A DNA stretch of 64,000 nt from JBOFOR01 sp051654865 (GCA_051654865.1 JBOFYV010000014.1:1-64000); one strand, 5' to 3'; counted from the first letter of the stretch, positions 25,603 to 35,341 are shown. Translations and numbers: made by a program. The notes: a model not told the origin generated them from the sequence alone.

Positions 25603-26497
25603 CTTTAAAGTAATCACAGATCTTATTTAAAAATTTACTTTCCAATGGTGAAAAAGTTTTTTTCTTAGAGTATATAAAATAAAACTTCCTAATAAATTCA
25701 ATATCCTTAATTCTATAATAATTAATTTTGTTTGAATTTATATAGTCAATGGCAGAGGTATAAGAAATAAAAGAAACTCCAAGTCCTACACTTACCATTT
25801 CTTTAATGGCGTTGTTAGATTCGACATGAGCTAAAATATTTAACTTATCAATTTTAAATTTATTTTTCTCAAGAGTTTTTAAAATAAGGCTACGAGTACC
25901 AGAACCTTCTTTTCTCATTATAAAGTTTAGATTGTATAGTTCTTCCAAATTAATATATCCTTCTATATTAGGTACTTTAAGAGTATAAGGAGTAATAAGA
26001 ACTAATTCATCATTTATTAAGTCTAAATATTCTACTTGAGAATTATTAACCTTTGAACCAACAAGCCCAAAGCTTATCTTTTCATTTAATATTTCAGAAA
26101 TAGCATATTGAGAATCATAGTGACTAATATTAAATTTAACATCAGGATATTCAGTAAGAAAATTTTTCAAAAACTGAGGAAGGATGTAACTTTCTGGAAT
26201 AGAACTACAAGCAATATCAATAACCCCTTCTATTTTACCTGAGTATTCTTTTATATCATAAATAGCTTTTTTACAGTTATTCAATATATATATAGCATGT
26301 TCATAAAGAATTACACCCGATTTTGTTAATGTAATATTTTTATTGCTTCTATTTATTAAAGTTGTATCTAGTTCTTTCTCAAGGTTTTGTATATGAGCAC
26401 TTACTGTTGGCTGAGTTAAAAATAATTCTCTAGCAGCTTTAGAAAAACTTTGATGTTTTACAACGGCAACGAAAGCTTCAAGTTGTTTAAAATCCAT
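25595..26497 (-). CDS. LysR-family transcriptional regulator
   Basis: 300 residues, usual family length. The N-terminal winged helix is MDFKQLEAFVAVVKHQSFSK and AARELFLTQPTVSAHIQNLE, followed by a linker helix and a periplasmic-binding-like effector domain from about residue 90. The effector-domain segment MRKEGSGTRSLILKTLEK is typical of regulators related to CysL/YwfK or selenium-associated LysR proteins. The start on the minus strand follows TTAGGGGGGGA. It is divergent from the lipoprotein gene at 26690 with a 192-bp gap, so that gene is a possible target, but the effector cannot be told. Confidence 0.9.
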   Translation of the reverse strand: MDFKQLEAFVAVVKHQSFSKAARELFLTQPTVSAHIQNLEKELDTTLINRSNKNITLTKSGVILYEHAIYILNNCKKAIYDIKEYSGKIEGVIDIACSSIPESYILPQFLKNFLTEYPDVKFNISHYDSQYAISEILNEKISFGLVGSKVNNSQVEYLDLINDELVLITPYTLKVPNIEGYINLEELYNLNFIMRKEGSGTRSLILKTLEKNKFKIDKLNILAHVESNNAIKEMVSVGLGVSFISYTSAIDYINSNKINYYRIKDIEFIRKFYFIYSKKKTFSPLESKFLNKICDYFKEK

Positions 26498-26689
26498 CTA
26501 TAAATCCCCCCCTAAATAATCTATTTATATTATAGCATAGATAAAAATAGATATTTTGACCTAAATATATATCTTATTACAAAATCATTACAAAGTAACC
26601 TAAAATATTATTAAAGCTAGTAGGATAGTATATAATTATAGATATAAGTATTATAAGAGAGTTAGCTAAATAAGGAGGGGGAAATAGCT

Positions 26690-27424
26690 ATGAAATTAAA
26701 ACGAATATTAGCAGGAATAGTAGCAATTAGTTTTTTTGTTGTAGGATGTACTTCTGTTAAAATAGAATCTAAAAACTCTGTAGATCAAGAAGCTATTTAC
26801 CAAGAGACAATGACGAAGGTACAAAATGATGTAAGTGAAATATTAAATAGAGATTACGAGTATGTAATTAATAATATGGGACTTCCTTATTGTACAACTT
26901 ATTATATAGATTTAGATGATATAAAAGGTGAAGACATACTAGCAGAAAATTATAGTGTAAAGAATATGAGGTTAGTATATCCAAAGGACACATCGGATAA
27001 CAAACTAAAAGGAAGCGCGTTGTATATAGATATAGAGGATAATAAAGTTTTAGAGGTTCAAACATATGAACTATCAGACTATAATAAAGAAATTGAAAAG
27101 CCTAATGATGAGTTTGATATTACTTTAAATAAGTATAGTGAAGAAGTGAATTTATCTATAGAACAAATAAATAATGTGGACCTAGAATCATATATAGGAC
27201 AAAAAGATGAAAATATAAAAGAGGGATTAGATAATATAAGACCAAACTTTGAGGCATTTGAGTTTAAGACTGACAAAAAATTAAAAATATATACTTTAAA
27301 TGACCTTCAAGAAAAAGATGGTAAACTTCTTATGGTATATGAGCAGCAAGGTGTTGTAAAAGATATATTCACAACAAGTAATAATATAGTAGAATTAGTA
27401 AAAAATTATTTATATAAGAAATAA
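26690..27424 (+). CDS. Hypothetical lipoprotein
   Basis: 244 residues. The signal peptide MKLKRILAGIVAISFFVVGC ends in a lipobox (VVGC) with Cys20 as lipidation site. The mature part is acidic with no motif I recognise. It shows two halves of similar size, each with a beta-rich stretch (RLVYPKDTSDNKL and KLKIYTLNDLQEK). ATG 26690 follows AAGGAGGGGGAAATAGCT. It stands alone between the LysR gene (divergent) and a terminator before the ABC exporter. It should be attached to the outer face of the cell membrane. Confidence 0.82.
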   Translation: MKLKRILAGIVAISFFVVGCTSVKIESKNSVDQEAIYQETMTKVQNDVSEILNRDYEYVINNMGLPYCTTYYIDLDDIKGEDILAENYSVKNMRLVYPKDTSDNKLKGSALYIDIEDNKVLEVQTYELSDYNKEIEKPNDEFDITLNKYSEEVNLSIEQINNVDLESYIGQKDENIKEGLDNIRPNFEAFEFKTDKKLKIYTLNDLQEKDGKLLMVYEQQGVVKDIFTTSNNIVELVKNYLYKK

Positions 27425-27455
27425 AAGCTATAACGATAATGTTGTAGCTTTTTTC
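27423..27455 (+). terminator. Rho-independent terminator
   Basis: AAAAGCTATAAC and GTTGTAGCTTTT with one G-U pair, a 6-base loop and a T-run. Confidence 0.85.
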
Positions 27456-27516
27456 TATATAATAAATTTATAATTTAACTAGCGGAGAAAATATATATGT
27501 AACAGGAGGGATAAAA

Positions 27517-29217
27517 TTGATTAAAAGTTTTATAAAGTATTATAAGCCATATAAGAAATTATTTATATTAGATTTATTAGCGGCCTTTTTATTTTCTATG
27601 TGTGACTTAATTTATCCAATTATAACTAAAAATATAATGGATGAAGTAGTACCAAACAAAGATATAAGAATGCTAGTTGTATTTGCTATTACATTAATGA
27701 CAATTTTTATAGCTAAAGCCTGTCTTAATTATTTTATGCAGTACTGGGGGCATGTAGTTGGAGTTAGAATGCAAGCCGACATGAGGAATGATGTTTTTAC
27801 TCATCTACAAAAACTTCCTAATACATATTTTGATAATAATAAATCAGGCGTTATAATGTCAAGGATAGTAAATGATTTAATGGAAGTATCTGAACTTGCT
27901 CATCATGGTCCAGAGGATTTATTTATATCAATAGTAATGCTACTTGGTTCATTTATTATATTATTAGGAATAAATGTACCTTTGACACTTATAGTATTTT
28001 CATTACTACCATTTGTTATATGGTTTTCACTATCTCAAAGAAAAGTAATGAACAATGCATTCAAAAAGACTAGAGTTAAAATAGGAGAAGTAAACGCAAC
28101 TTTAGAAAATAGTATTGCAGGTATGAAGGTTACTAAATCATTCTGTACAGAAAAAGAAGAGTTAGAAAAGTTTAATAATAGTAATAATGTTTTCAGACAT
28201 GCAAGGGAAAGTGCATATAAGGTAATGGGGCATTATTTTTCTGGAATGAATTTTTTTATGGATATATTAGGTCTAGTTGCATTAATATGTGCAGGTTATT
28301 TTACATTTCAAGGAAATATAACGTTAGGTGATTTTACGGCATATTTACTGTATGTAAATATGTTTGTTCAACCAATAAAAAAATTAATTAACTTTATGGA
28401 ACAATATCAAAGTGGTATGACTGGATTCGAAAGATTTATTGAAATAATGAATCAAGAAGTTGAAAAAGAAGTTAGTAGTCCGGTGGAGTTAAAAAATGTA
28501 AAAGGTAAAATCGATATAGAAAATGTTTCGTTTACATATGAAGATGAAAATGAAGTATTCAATGACTTAAGCTTATCTATAGATGCAGGTAAAACTATAG
28601 CATTAGTAGGTCCATCTGGTGGAGGTAAAACTACCTTATGCAATTTAATACCAAGGTTCTTTGAATTTGAAGAAGGTGATATAAAAATAGATGGTAAAAG
28701 TGTGAAAAATCTAAGTTTGAAGTCGTTAAGACAAAATATAGGTATTGTGGCACAAGATGTATTTTTATTTACAGGAACAATTAGAGATAATATAACAATA
28801 GGAAATCCAGGAGCAAGTGAAAAAGAAGTAATAGAAGCTGCTAAAAAAGCTAGAATACATAATTTTATAAAAACATTACCTAATGGATATGACACATATA
28901 TTGGAGAAAGAGGCGTAAAGTTATCTGGCGGACAAAAGCAAAGGGTATCAATTGCAAGAATCTTTTTGAAAAATCCTCCAATAATAATTTTAGATGAAGC
29001 CACATCAGCGCTTGATAATGTTACAGAAAGAGAAATTCAAAAGTCTTTAGAAGAACTTAGTAAAGATAGAACTAATTTAGTAGTTGCTCATAGATTATCC
29101 ACTATAAAAAATGCTGATGAAATTATAGTTCTTACAGAAAATGGAATAGAAGAGAGAGGTACGCATACTGAGTTAGTACAAATAGGAGGAATATATAGTA
29201 AGTTACATTCAAAATAA
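27517..29217 (+). CDS. ABC exporter, fused membrane and ATPase half-transporter
   Basis: 566 residues, the usual length for a half-transporter. Six membrane segments (about 15-300) are followed by an ATPase domain with Walker A GPSGGGKTT, signature LSGGQKQR and Walker B IIILDEATSALD. The protein dimerises to export lipids, peptides or drugs; the substrate is not readable. Translation begins at TTG 27517 after CAGGAGGGATAAAA. No second half-transporter gene adjoins it, so a homodimer is likely. The next gene, a small basic protein, follows after 70 bases without a terminator. Confidence 0.92.
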   Translation: MIKSFIKYYKPYKKLFILDLLAAFLFSMCDLIYPIITKNIMDEVVPNKDIRMLVVFAITLMTIFIAKACLNYFMQYWGHVVGVRMQADMRNDVFTHLQKLPNTYFDNNKSGVIMSRIVNDLMEVSELAHHGPEDLFISIVMLLGSFIILLGINVPLTLIVFSLLPFVIWFSLSQRKVMNNAFKKTRVKIGEVNATLENSIAGMKVTKSFCTEKEELEKFNNSNNVFRHARESAYKVMGHYFSGMNFFMDILGLVALICAGYFTFQGNITLGDFTAYLLYVNMFVQPIKKLINFMEQYQSGMTGFERFIEIMNQEVEKEVSSPVELKNVKGKIDIENVSFTYEDENEVFNDLSLSIDAGKTIALVGPSGGGKTTLCNLIPRFFEFEEGDIKIDGKSVKNLSLKSLRQNIGIVAQDVFLFTGTIRDNITIGNPGASEKEVIEAAKKARIHNFIKTLPNGYDTYIGERGVKLSGGQKQRVSIARIFLKNPPIIILDEATSALDNVTEREIQKSLEELSKDRTNLVVAHRLSTIKNADEIIVLTENGIEERGTHTELVQIGGIYSKLHSK

Positions 29218-29287
29218 ATAGAATATTGATTAAAACTTTGGATAAATTAAATTTAAAGATAATTAATTTCTAGGAGGCTTACTTTCA

Positions 29288-29470
29288 ATGGACAATAATA
29301 AGAATAGACTAAAAGATAGACCGAAGTCTAATGCAGAAATGAGAAAAATGTATTTTGAACATGGTTCTGAGTTAGGAATAGAAGATGGTATGAAAATAGG
29401 AGCAAAAGACTCAGGAACTAACAAAACTAAAAAGCAAAAACAATATAATAAATCTAAAAAAGTAGACTAA
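29288..29470 (+). CDS. Small basic protein of unknown function
   Basis: 60 residues, strongly basic, with an N-terminal KNRLKDRPKSNAEMRKMYF and a Lys/Gln/Asn-rich tail ending KQYNKSKKVD. ATG 29288 follows CTAGGAGGCTTACTTTCA. No hydrophobic segment and no Cys. The composition could fit a nucleic-acid-binding or spore-core protein, but it lacks the alpha/beta SASP signature. It closes at a 19-bp hairpin. I do not recognise it. Confidence 0.7.
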   Translation: MDNNKNRLKDRPKSNAEMRKMYFEHGSELGIEDGMKIGAKDSGTNKTKKQKQYNKSKKVD

Positions 29471-29512
29471 GAAATATAAAAAGGACTAATTTATAGTCCT
29501 TTTTATATTTCT
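29470..29512. terminator. Terminator of small basic protein gene
   Basis: 19-bp perfect stem, 29470-29488 with 29494-29512, and a T-rich end; AT-rich enough to work in both directions. Confidence 0.8.
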
Positions 29513-29513
29513 T

Positions 29514-29550
29514 AAAAATAAAAAACACTAACTTAAAAAGTTAGTGTTAA
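29514..29550 (-). terminator. Terminator of tRNA-Leu(CAA)
   Basis: AACACTAACT and AGTTAGTGTT with a 5-base loop, followed on the minus strand by TTTTTATTTTT. Confidence 0.85.
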
Positions 29551-29552
29551 AG

Positions 29553-29638
29553 TGGTGCCGGATGTGGGACTCGAACCCACACGTCATTGCTGACAACGGA
29601 TTTTGAGTCCGTCGCGTCTGCCATTCCGCCAATCCGGC
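29553..29638 (-). tRNA. tRNA-Leu(CAA)
   Basis: On the minus strand the acceptor GCCGGAT pairs with ATCCGGC. The anticodon stem-loop is ACGGA-CTCAAAA-TCCGT with anticodon CAA. A long variable arm (TGTCAGCAATGACGT) marks a class II tRNA, and the T-loop is TTCGAGT. CCA is encoded. It reads UUG codons. A promoter TTGCAA, 17 bases, TATAAT lies upstream. Confidence 0.97.
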
Positions 29639-29652
29639 TTATTTATAAAATA

Positions 29653-29681
29653 ATTATAACAGTTTAGGAAAAAGTTTGCAA
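29653..29681 (-). promoter_or_regulatory. SigA promoter of tRNA-Leu(CAA)
   Basis: Minus strand: TTGCAA (29676-29681), 17-base spacer, TATAAT (29653-29658), 14 bases before the tRNA. Confidence 0.75.
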
Positions 29682-29790
29682 CAAATTAATCTTAATATAC
29701 TTTAATTAATATGTTATTATTAAATAATAACAAATTGGTATATAATAGCTATAGATTAAAAAATAGAAAGTCTAATAGGAGTGAAATAAT

Positions 29791-32439
29791 TTGGATAAAA
29801 GATTAATAATAATAGATGGAAATTCAATAATAAATAGAGCATTTTTTGCCCTACCAGAAATGACTAATAAAGAAGGTTTAAAAACAAGTGCGGTGTATGG
29901 TTTTACTACAATGCTATTTAAAATAATAGATACATATAAGCCTACTCATATAAGTGTTGCATTTGATAGAAAAGCACCTACTTTTAGACATTTAGAGTAC
30001 CAAGAGTATAAGGCCGGAAGAAAAAAGATGCCAGACGATTTAAAAGAACAATTTGAGCCACTAAAAAGACTGTTAGATAAGTTTAATATAAATAGGCTAG
30101 AGATTGATGGATATGAAGCAGACGATATCATTGGAACTGTATCTAAACTTGGAGAAGAAAATGGATACAAGGTATACATAGTAACAGGAGATAAAGATGC
30201 TATACAACTAGCATCGGATAAAACAACTACATTAATAACTAAAAAAGGTATTGGAGAAGTTGAAGAGTACGATTTTGACAGTGTTATGGAAAAATATGAA
30301 ATGACTCCAACACAATTTATAGATTTAAAAGGTCTAATGGGAGATAAATCGGATAATATACCAGGAGTGCCTGGAATAGGAGAAAAAACAGGTATAAAAC
30401 TTATAAAAGAATACTCTAATATAGAAGGTATATTAGAAAATGTAGAACAGTTAAAAGGAAGTGTAAAAACTAAAATAATAGAAAATAAAGACTTGGCAAT
30501 TATGAGTAAAAGGTTAGCGACCATAATAAGAGATGTACCAATAGAAATTAATCTAGAAGATTTAAAATATGGTGATTTTAACAAAGATGAAGTTTTAGAC
30601 GAATTTAAATATTTAGGTTTTACAAGTTTATTATCGAGAGTACTAGAACTAGAAGAAGGACAGGAATCTAAAATAAAGGAAGTAGATTTGAATATTAAAG
30701 AATTACAAGATATAGAAGCTTTTATAAAAGAAGCAAATGATAAAAAACAAATATATATAAAAGCTATAAAAAGACAAGGTAATATATTAGATAAAAACAT
30801 TATGTATATATTCATAAGTATAGATGGTGAAAACATATATTACACAAATGAAAATGAAATATCTAAAATAGAAAGCGTACTTACAAGTAACGAAATCAAA
30901 AAAATTGGATATAATCTAAAAGATGACTATTTAGCATTTAGACCTTATGGTATTAAGCTAGAAAATATGAACTTTGATATAACGATAGCTGAATACTTAA
31001 TAGATTCAACATCATCAACATCGTATGAATGTAATGCTATAGCGATGAAATATTTAACGCAAAAGATTAAATCAGAAGAAGAATTATTAGGAAAAGGTGT
31101 AAAAGCAAAGAAATACGAGGATTTAGAGTTTGAAGAATTAAGTGATTATATAGGAAAAGTAATAAATATTGTACATAATGTATGCCCTAAAATGGAAGAA
31201 AGTTTAAATTCTATGGATATGGATGGATTATTCTACCATATAGAAATGCCTTTAGTAGAAGTATTAGGTGAAATGGAGTTTGATGGTATAAAGGTAGACA
31301 AAGATAAACTATATGAACTTGGTACTGAATTCAAAAATAAGATAAAGTCATTAGAAGAAGAAATATATGAAATGGCAGGAGAAGAATTTAACATAAATTC
31401 ACCCAAACAATTAGGTGTTATACTATTTGAAAAATTACAACTACCAGTAATAAAAAAGACTAAGACTGGTTACTCAACTAATGCAGAAGTGTTAGATAAA
31501 CTAAGAGATCAGAGTCCTATAATTGATAAAATCACAGAATACAGACAAATAGTTAAATTAAATTCAACATATGTAGAAGGTTTATTAGCAATAATTAACC
31601 CAATTAGTAATAGAATACATTCTTCATTTAACCAAACGATAACAACAACAGGTAGAATATCTTCGACAGAACCTAATTTACAAAATATACCTGTTAAACT
31701 AGAGATGGGTAGAAACATTAGAAAAGTATTTATATCAGATGAAAACTGTAGACTAGTGGATGCAGATTATTCACAAGTAGAGCTTAGAGTACTTGCTCAT
31801 ATGAGCCAAGATGAAACTATGATAGAAGCTTTTGAAAATAATGAGGATATACATACTAAGACTGCATCTCAAGTTTTTGAAGTCTCAATGAATGATGTAA
31901 CTAGTAAACAAAGAAGTGATGCTAAGGCGGTAAACTTTGGTATAGTATATGGGAAAAGTGACTTTGGATTATCTGAAGACTTACATATACCTGTTAAGCA
32001 AGCAAAAGAATATATAGAAAATTATTTTAATAAGTATAGTAATATTAAGCTATTTATGGATGAAGTAATAGAAGGTGCTACTCAAAATGGTTATGTAACT
32101 ACGATACTTAATAGAAGAAGATATATACCTGAAATAAACTCAAGCAATTTTATGATGAGAAATGCTGGTAAAAGAGCTGCTATGAATGCGCCAATTCAAG
32201 GAAGTGCAGCTGATATAATAAAAATTGCTATGGTAAATGTATATAAAAAATTAGAAGAAAAAAATCTTAAATCTAAACTTATTCTTCAAGTACACGATGA
32301 ACTTATAGTTGAAGCTGTTGAAGATGAGATAGATTTAGTTAAAAAGATTGTAATTGATGAAATGGAAAATGCAGTTACTATGGATGTGAACTTAGATGTT
32401 GACTTAAATATAGGTAACTCATGGTATGAAACAAAGTAG
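29791..32439 (+). CDS. polA: DNA polymerase I
   Basis: 882 residues. Residues 1-290 form the 5'-3' exonuclease used in Okazaki-fragment processing (IIDGNSIINRAFFA, GDKSDNIPGVPGIGEKTG). Residues of about 300-470 take the place of the 3'-5' exonuclease, but the metal-binding acidic motif is absent (IYIKAIKRQGN where DxE is expected), so proofreading is probably lost, as in other Firmicutes. The polymerase domain follows, with motif A DADYSQVELRVLAH and motif C VHDELIVEA. The TTG start at 29791 follows TAGGAGTGAAATAAT. It leads an operon with coaE, a lytic transglycosylase and an OppA-like lipoprotein. Confidence 0.96.
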   Translation: MDKRLIIIDGNSIINRAFFALPEMTNKEGLKTSAVYGFTTMLFKIIDTYKPTHISVAFDRKAPTFRHLEYQEYKAGRKKMPDDLKEQFEPLKRLLDKFNINRLEIDGYEADDIIGTVSKLGEENGYKVYIVTGDKDAIQLASDKTTTLITKKGIGEVEEYDFDSVMEKYEMTPTQFIDLKGLMGDKSDNIPGVPGIGEKTGIKLIKEYSNIEGILENVEQLKGSVKTKIIENKDLAIMSKRLATIIRDVPIEINLEDLKYGDFNKDEVLDEFKYLGFTSLLSRVLELEEGQESKIKEVDLNIKELQDIEAFIKEANDKKQIYIKAIKRQGNILDKNIMYIFISIDGENIYYTNENEISKIESVLTSNEIKKIGYNLKDDYLAFRPYGIKLENMNFDITIAEYLIDSTSSTSYECNAIAMKYLTQKIKSEEELLGKGVKAKKYEDLEFEELSDYIGKVINIVHNVCPKMEESLNSMDMDGLFYHIEMPLVEVLGEMEFDGIKVDKDKLYELGTEFKNKIKSLEEEIYEMAGEEFNINSPKQLGVILFEKLQLPVIKKTKTGYSTNAEVLDKLRDQSPIIDKITEYRQIVKLNSTYVEGLLAIINPISNRIHSSFNQTITTTGRISSTEPNLQNIPVKLEMGRNIRKVFISDENCRLVDADYSQVELRVLAHMSQDETMIEAFENNEDIHTKTASQVFEVSMNDVTSKQRSDAKAVNFGIVYGKSDFGLSEDLHIPVKQAKEYIENYFNKYSNIKLFMDEVIEGATQNGYVTTILNRRRYIPEINSSNFMMRNAGKRAAMNAPIQGSAADIIKIAMVNVYKKLEEKNLKSKLILQVHDELIVEAVEDEIDLVKKIVIDEMENAVTMDVNLDVDLNIGNSWYETK

Positions 32440-32447
32440 GTGATATT

Positions 32448-33047
32448 ATGTTAATACTGGGGCTAACAGGAAATATAGGGTGTGGAAAGAGTAGTCTTTC
32501 AAATATATTAAGTAATAAATTTGATATTATTGATGCAGATATAATATCTAGACAAATATTTGAAGATAAAGAATTGTTACAACTTGTATTTATGAATTTT
32601 GGAGATAGTATAAAAAATCATGATGGAAGTTTAAATAGAAAAGCATTAGGGAATATAGTTTTTAATGACGATGAAAAACTAATACTTTTAAACAGTCTAA
32701 CTCATCCTAAAATTAAAGAAAAAATTAAAGAAAAAATTAAAGAAATAGAGTTACAAAAAAAAGAAGCTGTAATAATAGATGGAGCCTTATTAGTTGAAGG
32801 TGGATATCTAGAAATTATAAATAAGTTAATTGTCATAACTTGTAATGAAGAGACTCAAATTGATAGAATACAAAAAAGAGATAATTGCACAAAAGAAGCA
32901 GCGATAAGTAGAATTAAATCTCAAATGAGTCAAGATGAAAAATCTAGATATGGTAATTATATTATTAATAATTCAGGTTCTAAGGAAGAATTAAAAAAAG
33001 AAGCAGAAAAGCTTATATTATTTATAAAGGAGAATTGGTGTGGTTAA
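32448..33047 (+). CDS. coaE: Dephospho-CoA kinase
   Basis: 199 residues, family length. It phosphorylates the ribose 3'-hydroxyl of dephospho-CoA, the last step of CoA synthesis. P-loop GLTGNIGCGKSS is at residues 4-15. The order polA-coaE is common in Firmicutes. ATG 32448 lies 9 bases after polA behind AGGTGATATT. The last codons overlap the start of the lytic transglycosylase gene. Within the gene a 12-base unit AAAATTAAAGAA is repeated three times (32709-32744), giving a KIKE repeat in a helix. Confidence 0.95.
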   Translation: MLILGLTGNIGCGKSSLSNILSNKFDIIDADIISRQIFEDKELLQLVFMNFGDSIKNHDGSLNRKALGNIVFNDDEKLILLNSLTHPKIKEKIKEKIKEIELQKKEAVIIDGALLVEGGYLEIINKLIVITCNEETQIDRIQKRDNCTKEAAISRIKSQMSQDEKSRYGNYIINNSGSKEELKKEAEKLILFIKENWCG

Positions 33048-33597
33048 GAAAAAGCAAGTTATAATTTTAGCTATTATCATAATCCTATTTGGTACATTTG
33101 TTTTTGGTAAAAATAATGTATATAAATTTATGTATCCTAAAAAGTACTCTGAGTATGTTATAAAGTATGCACAAGAGTATAATCTAGATGAGTACTTAGT
33201 GTATAGTGTAATGAAAGCGGAAAGTAAATTTAGACCAAATGCAATCTCTCACAAGGGTGCGAAGGGATTAATGCAAATAAGTGACATAACAAAGGATTGG
33301 GCAATAGAAGAGTTGCAATTGGGGGAAATAGATATTTTTGAACCAGAAACCAACATTAAAATTGGTTGTTGGTATCTAAATAAATTATTTAAAGAGTTTG
33401 GAGAGCTTGATTTAGTTATAGCTGCATATAATGGTGGATCAGGTAATGTGAATAAATGGTTAGGTAATAAAGTATATAGTAAAGATGGAGAACAATTACA
33501 TAATATACCGTTTAAGGAAACCTCAAACTATGTAAAAAAAGTTAATAAAAACTATACTATGTACAAGAAGATATACAACAAGGAAGGAAAAAACTAA
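33040..33597 (+). CDS. Lytic transglycosylase, SLT family
   Basis: 185 residues with one N-terminal membrane helix (about 6-22) and an extracellular SLT domain. The catalytic Glu is in MKAESKFRPNAISHKGAKGL; the MQI that follows and later AAYNGGSGNVNKW are family marks. It cleaves peptidoglycan between MurNAc and GlcNAc, leaving anhydroMurNAc. GTG 33040 overlaps the coaE stop by 8 bases, with AAAGGAGAATTG as ribosome binding site. The next gene overlaps it by one base (TAATG), so the last three genes are translationally coupled. A role in cell-wall remodelling is likely. Confidence 0.92.
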   Translation: MVKKKQVIILAIIIILFGTFVFGKNNVYKFMYPKKYSEYVIKYAQEYNLDEYLVYSVMKAESKFRPNAISHKGAKGLMQISDITKDWAIEELQLGEIDIFEPETNIKIGCWYLNKLFKEFGELDLVIAAYNGGSGNVNKWLGNKVYSKDGEQLHNIPFKETSNYVKKVNKNYTMYKKIYNKEGKN

Positions 33598-35252
33598 TGA
33601 GGAAAATAAAATTATTAGCTATTGCTCTGATAATGGCAATAACAGTAGTTGGGTGTAGTGCTGAAGATGAAAAGGTAACAAAAAAAGAAGATAAGACGGC
33701 TAACACAACTAATACAATAAGTTCAGAGTATGTTAACTTGACAATGGTAAAACCAAAGACTTTAAATCCAATAGTGAACAACGATAAGTCAGTAGGATAT
33801 ATAATGAATTTAATATATGATGGTTTATTTACAATAGATCAAAATTATAATGTAGTGCCTCAATTAGTAGAGGAGTACGGAATAGCTCAAAATGGAATGA
33901 GTGTTGATATTAAATTAAAAGATGCAAAATGGCATGATGGAACAAGTGTAACGTCAAATGATGTAAAGTTTACGATAGATTTAATACAGAGAAATCCAGA
34001 AAGTCCATATAATTTTTTAACTCAAAATATATCTTCTGTTTCAATACAAAGCGATAAGCAGTTTACTATTAATTTCAAAGCAATATATCCGTTTTCAATA
34101 GATACTTTAATATTTCCAATTGTATCTGAGCAAAATTTAAAATCTATGGATAGTCAAAATATAAATAATTTAAAAAATAATTTGGTTGGAAATGGTCCAT
34201 ATAAAATTGAGGATTATGAAGATAGAAAAGGTATGGTTTTAAGTGTAAATAATGAGTATTATGGAAAAATAGAAACTAATGCTAAAGGAATAAAGGTAGA
34301 GATAGTACCAGATGAAGAAGCTCAAGTTTCTATGGTAATAGCTCTTAGAAGTGATATAGCTAATGTATCATTGCATGACCTTAGTAAGTTTTATCAAAAT
34401 GAATTTAAGATCACAACGTATGAAGGAAGGGAATATGAAAGTATAATTTTTAACTATGATAATCCATTCTTAAAAGATACTAATTTTAGAAAAGCAATTG
34501 CGGCCAGTATAGATAAAAATAAGATTCTAGACGAAGGATATATGGGAGATGCAACTTTAGTTAATTTTCCGTTAAACTCTAAATCTAAATATTACAATAA
34601 TGATGTTAAGTCTATAAAATATAATAAAGATAATGCAAAAAAATATTTAGAAAAAGTTAAACCTATAACAGATCAAGAGAATACAAGAATAGAAAATAAA
34701 AGTGATTTAAAATCTCAAGAGAATAAAAATGAATCAAGTTCAAATAAGGAACAGGAACAACAAAAAAGTGTAAAAGAAATGATAGCTAATTTAAATCTAA
34801 AAATTATTGTAAACAAAGAAAATAGTGAAAGATTAAAATCAGCATATTTAATTGGTTTAGAATTAGAATCTATAGGTATAGACACTACAGTAAATGAACT
34901 TTCAAGTGATGAAATGGATAAGGCAATAGAATCTAAAGATTATGACTTAGCATTAATAGGATGGGAATTATCTAGTATTCCTGATGCAATAAGTATAATA
35001 CAAAATTGCGGATATAGTGATGAAAAATTAAATAACTATATAACGTCACTTTTAAGTACAAGCAATCCTAATCAAATAGAAGATATATATAATTCAATAC
35101 AAAAATATATAAATGATAATGTGCTATTTATGAGTTTATTGATTAGAGATGATTATATAGTTACAAATAAAAGACTTGAAGGAACTATAAAGCCGAATGA
35201 CTTTGATGTATATGAGGGTATCTCTAACTTGAAAATTAAGCTGAATAAATAA
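33597..35252 (+). CDS. Solute-binding lipoprotein, peptide/nickel (OppA, family 5) type
   Basis: 551 residues. A signal peptide ends in the lipobox VVGC, with Cys at residue 20. The mature protein is a family 5 extracellular solute-binding domain (TMVKPKTLNPIVNNDKS, LKDAKWHDGTSVTSNDVKFT, FRKAIAASIDKNKI). Residues of about 360-395 are a Glu/Asn/Lys/Gln/Ser-rich insert that looks disordered. Family members bind peptides for an ABC importer, but no permease or ATPase genes are nearby, so it may serve a distant transporter or act as a receptor. It overlaps the lytic transglycosylase gene by one base. Confidence 0.88.
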   Translation: MRKIKLLAIALIMAITVVGCSAEDEKVTKKEDKTANTTNTISSEYVNLTMVKPKTLNPIVNNDKSVGYIMNLIYDGLFTIDQNYNVVPQLVEEYGIAQNGMSVDIKLKDAKWHDGTSVTSNDVKFTIDLIQRNPESPYNFLTQNISSVSIQSDKQFTINFKAIYPFSIDTLIFPIVSEQNLKSMDSQNINNLKNNLVGNGPYKIEDYEDRKGMVLSVNNEYYGKIETNAKGIKVEIVPDEEAQVSMVIALRSDIANVSLHDLSKFYQNEFKITTYEGREYESIIFNYDNPFLKDTNFRKAIAASIDKNKILDEGYMGDATLVNFPLNSKSKYYNNDVKSIKYNKDNAKKYLEKVKPITDQENTRIENKSDLKSQENKNESSSNKEQEQQKSVKEMIANLNLKIIVNKENSERLKSAYLIGLELESIGIDTTVNELSSDEMDKAIESKDYDLALIGWELSSIPDAISIIQNCGYSDEKLNNYITSLLSTSNPNQIEDIYNSIQKYINDNVLFMSLLIRDDYIVTNKRLEGTIKPNDFDVYEGISNLKIKLNK

Positions 35253-35284
35253 ATTAAAGGCACCTAGAAAGGTGTCTTTAATTA
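35252..35284 (+). terminator. Hairpin after OppA-like gene
   Basis: AATTAAAGGCACC and GGTGTCTTTAATT with one G-U pair and a 6-base loop; the following T-tract is weak. Confidence 0.55.
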
Positions 35285-35341
35285 TAAAATTGTTGACTAA
35301 GTATATATATTTGAATATCCTTATATTAGGTAAGTGAATAT

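Noticed and set aside
30690..31190. Working 3'-5' proofreading domain in PolA
   Set aside because: The acidic metal-binding motifs are missing where expected, as in many Firmicutes Pol I enzymes.
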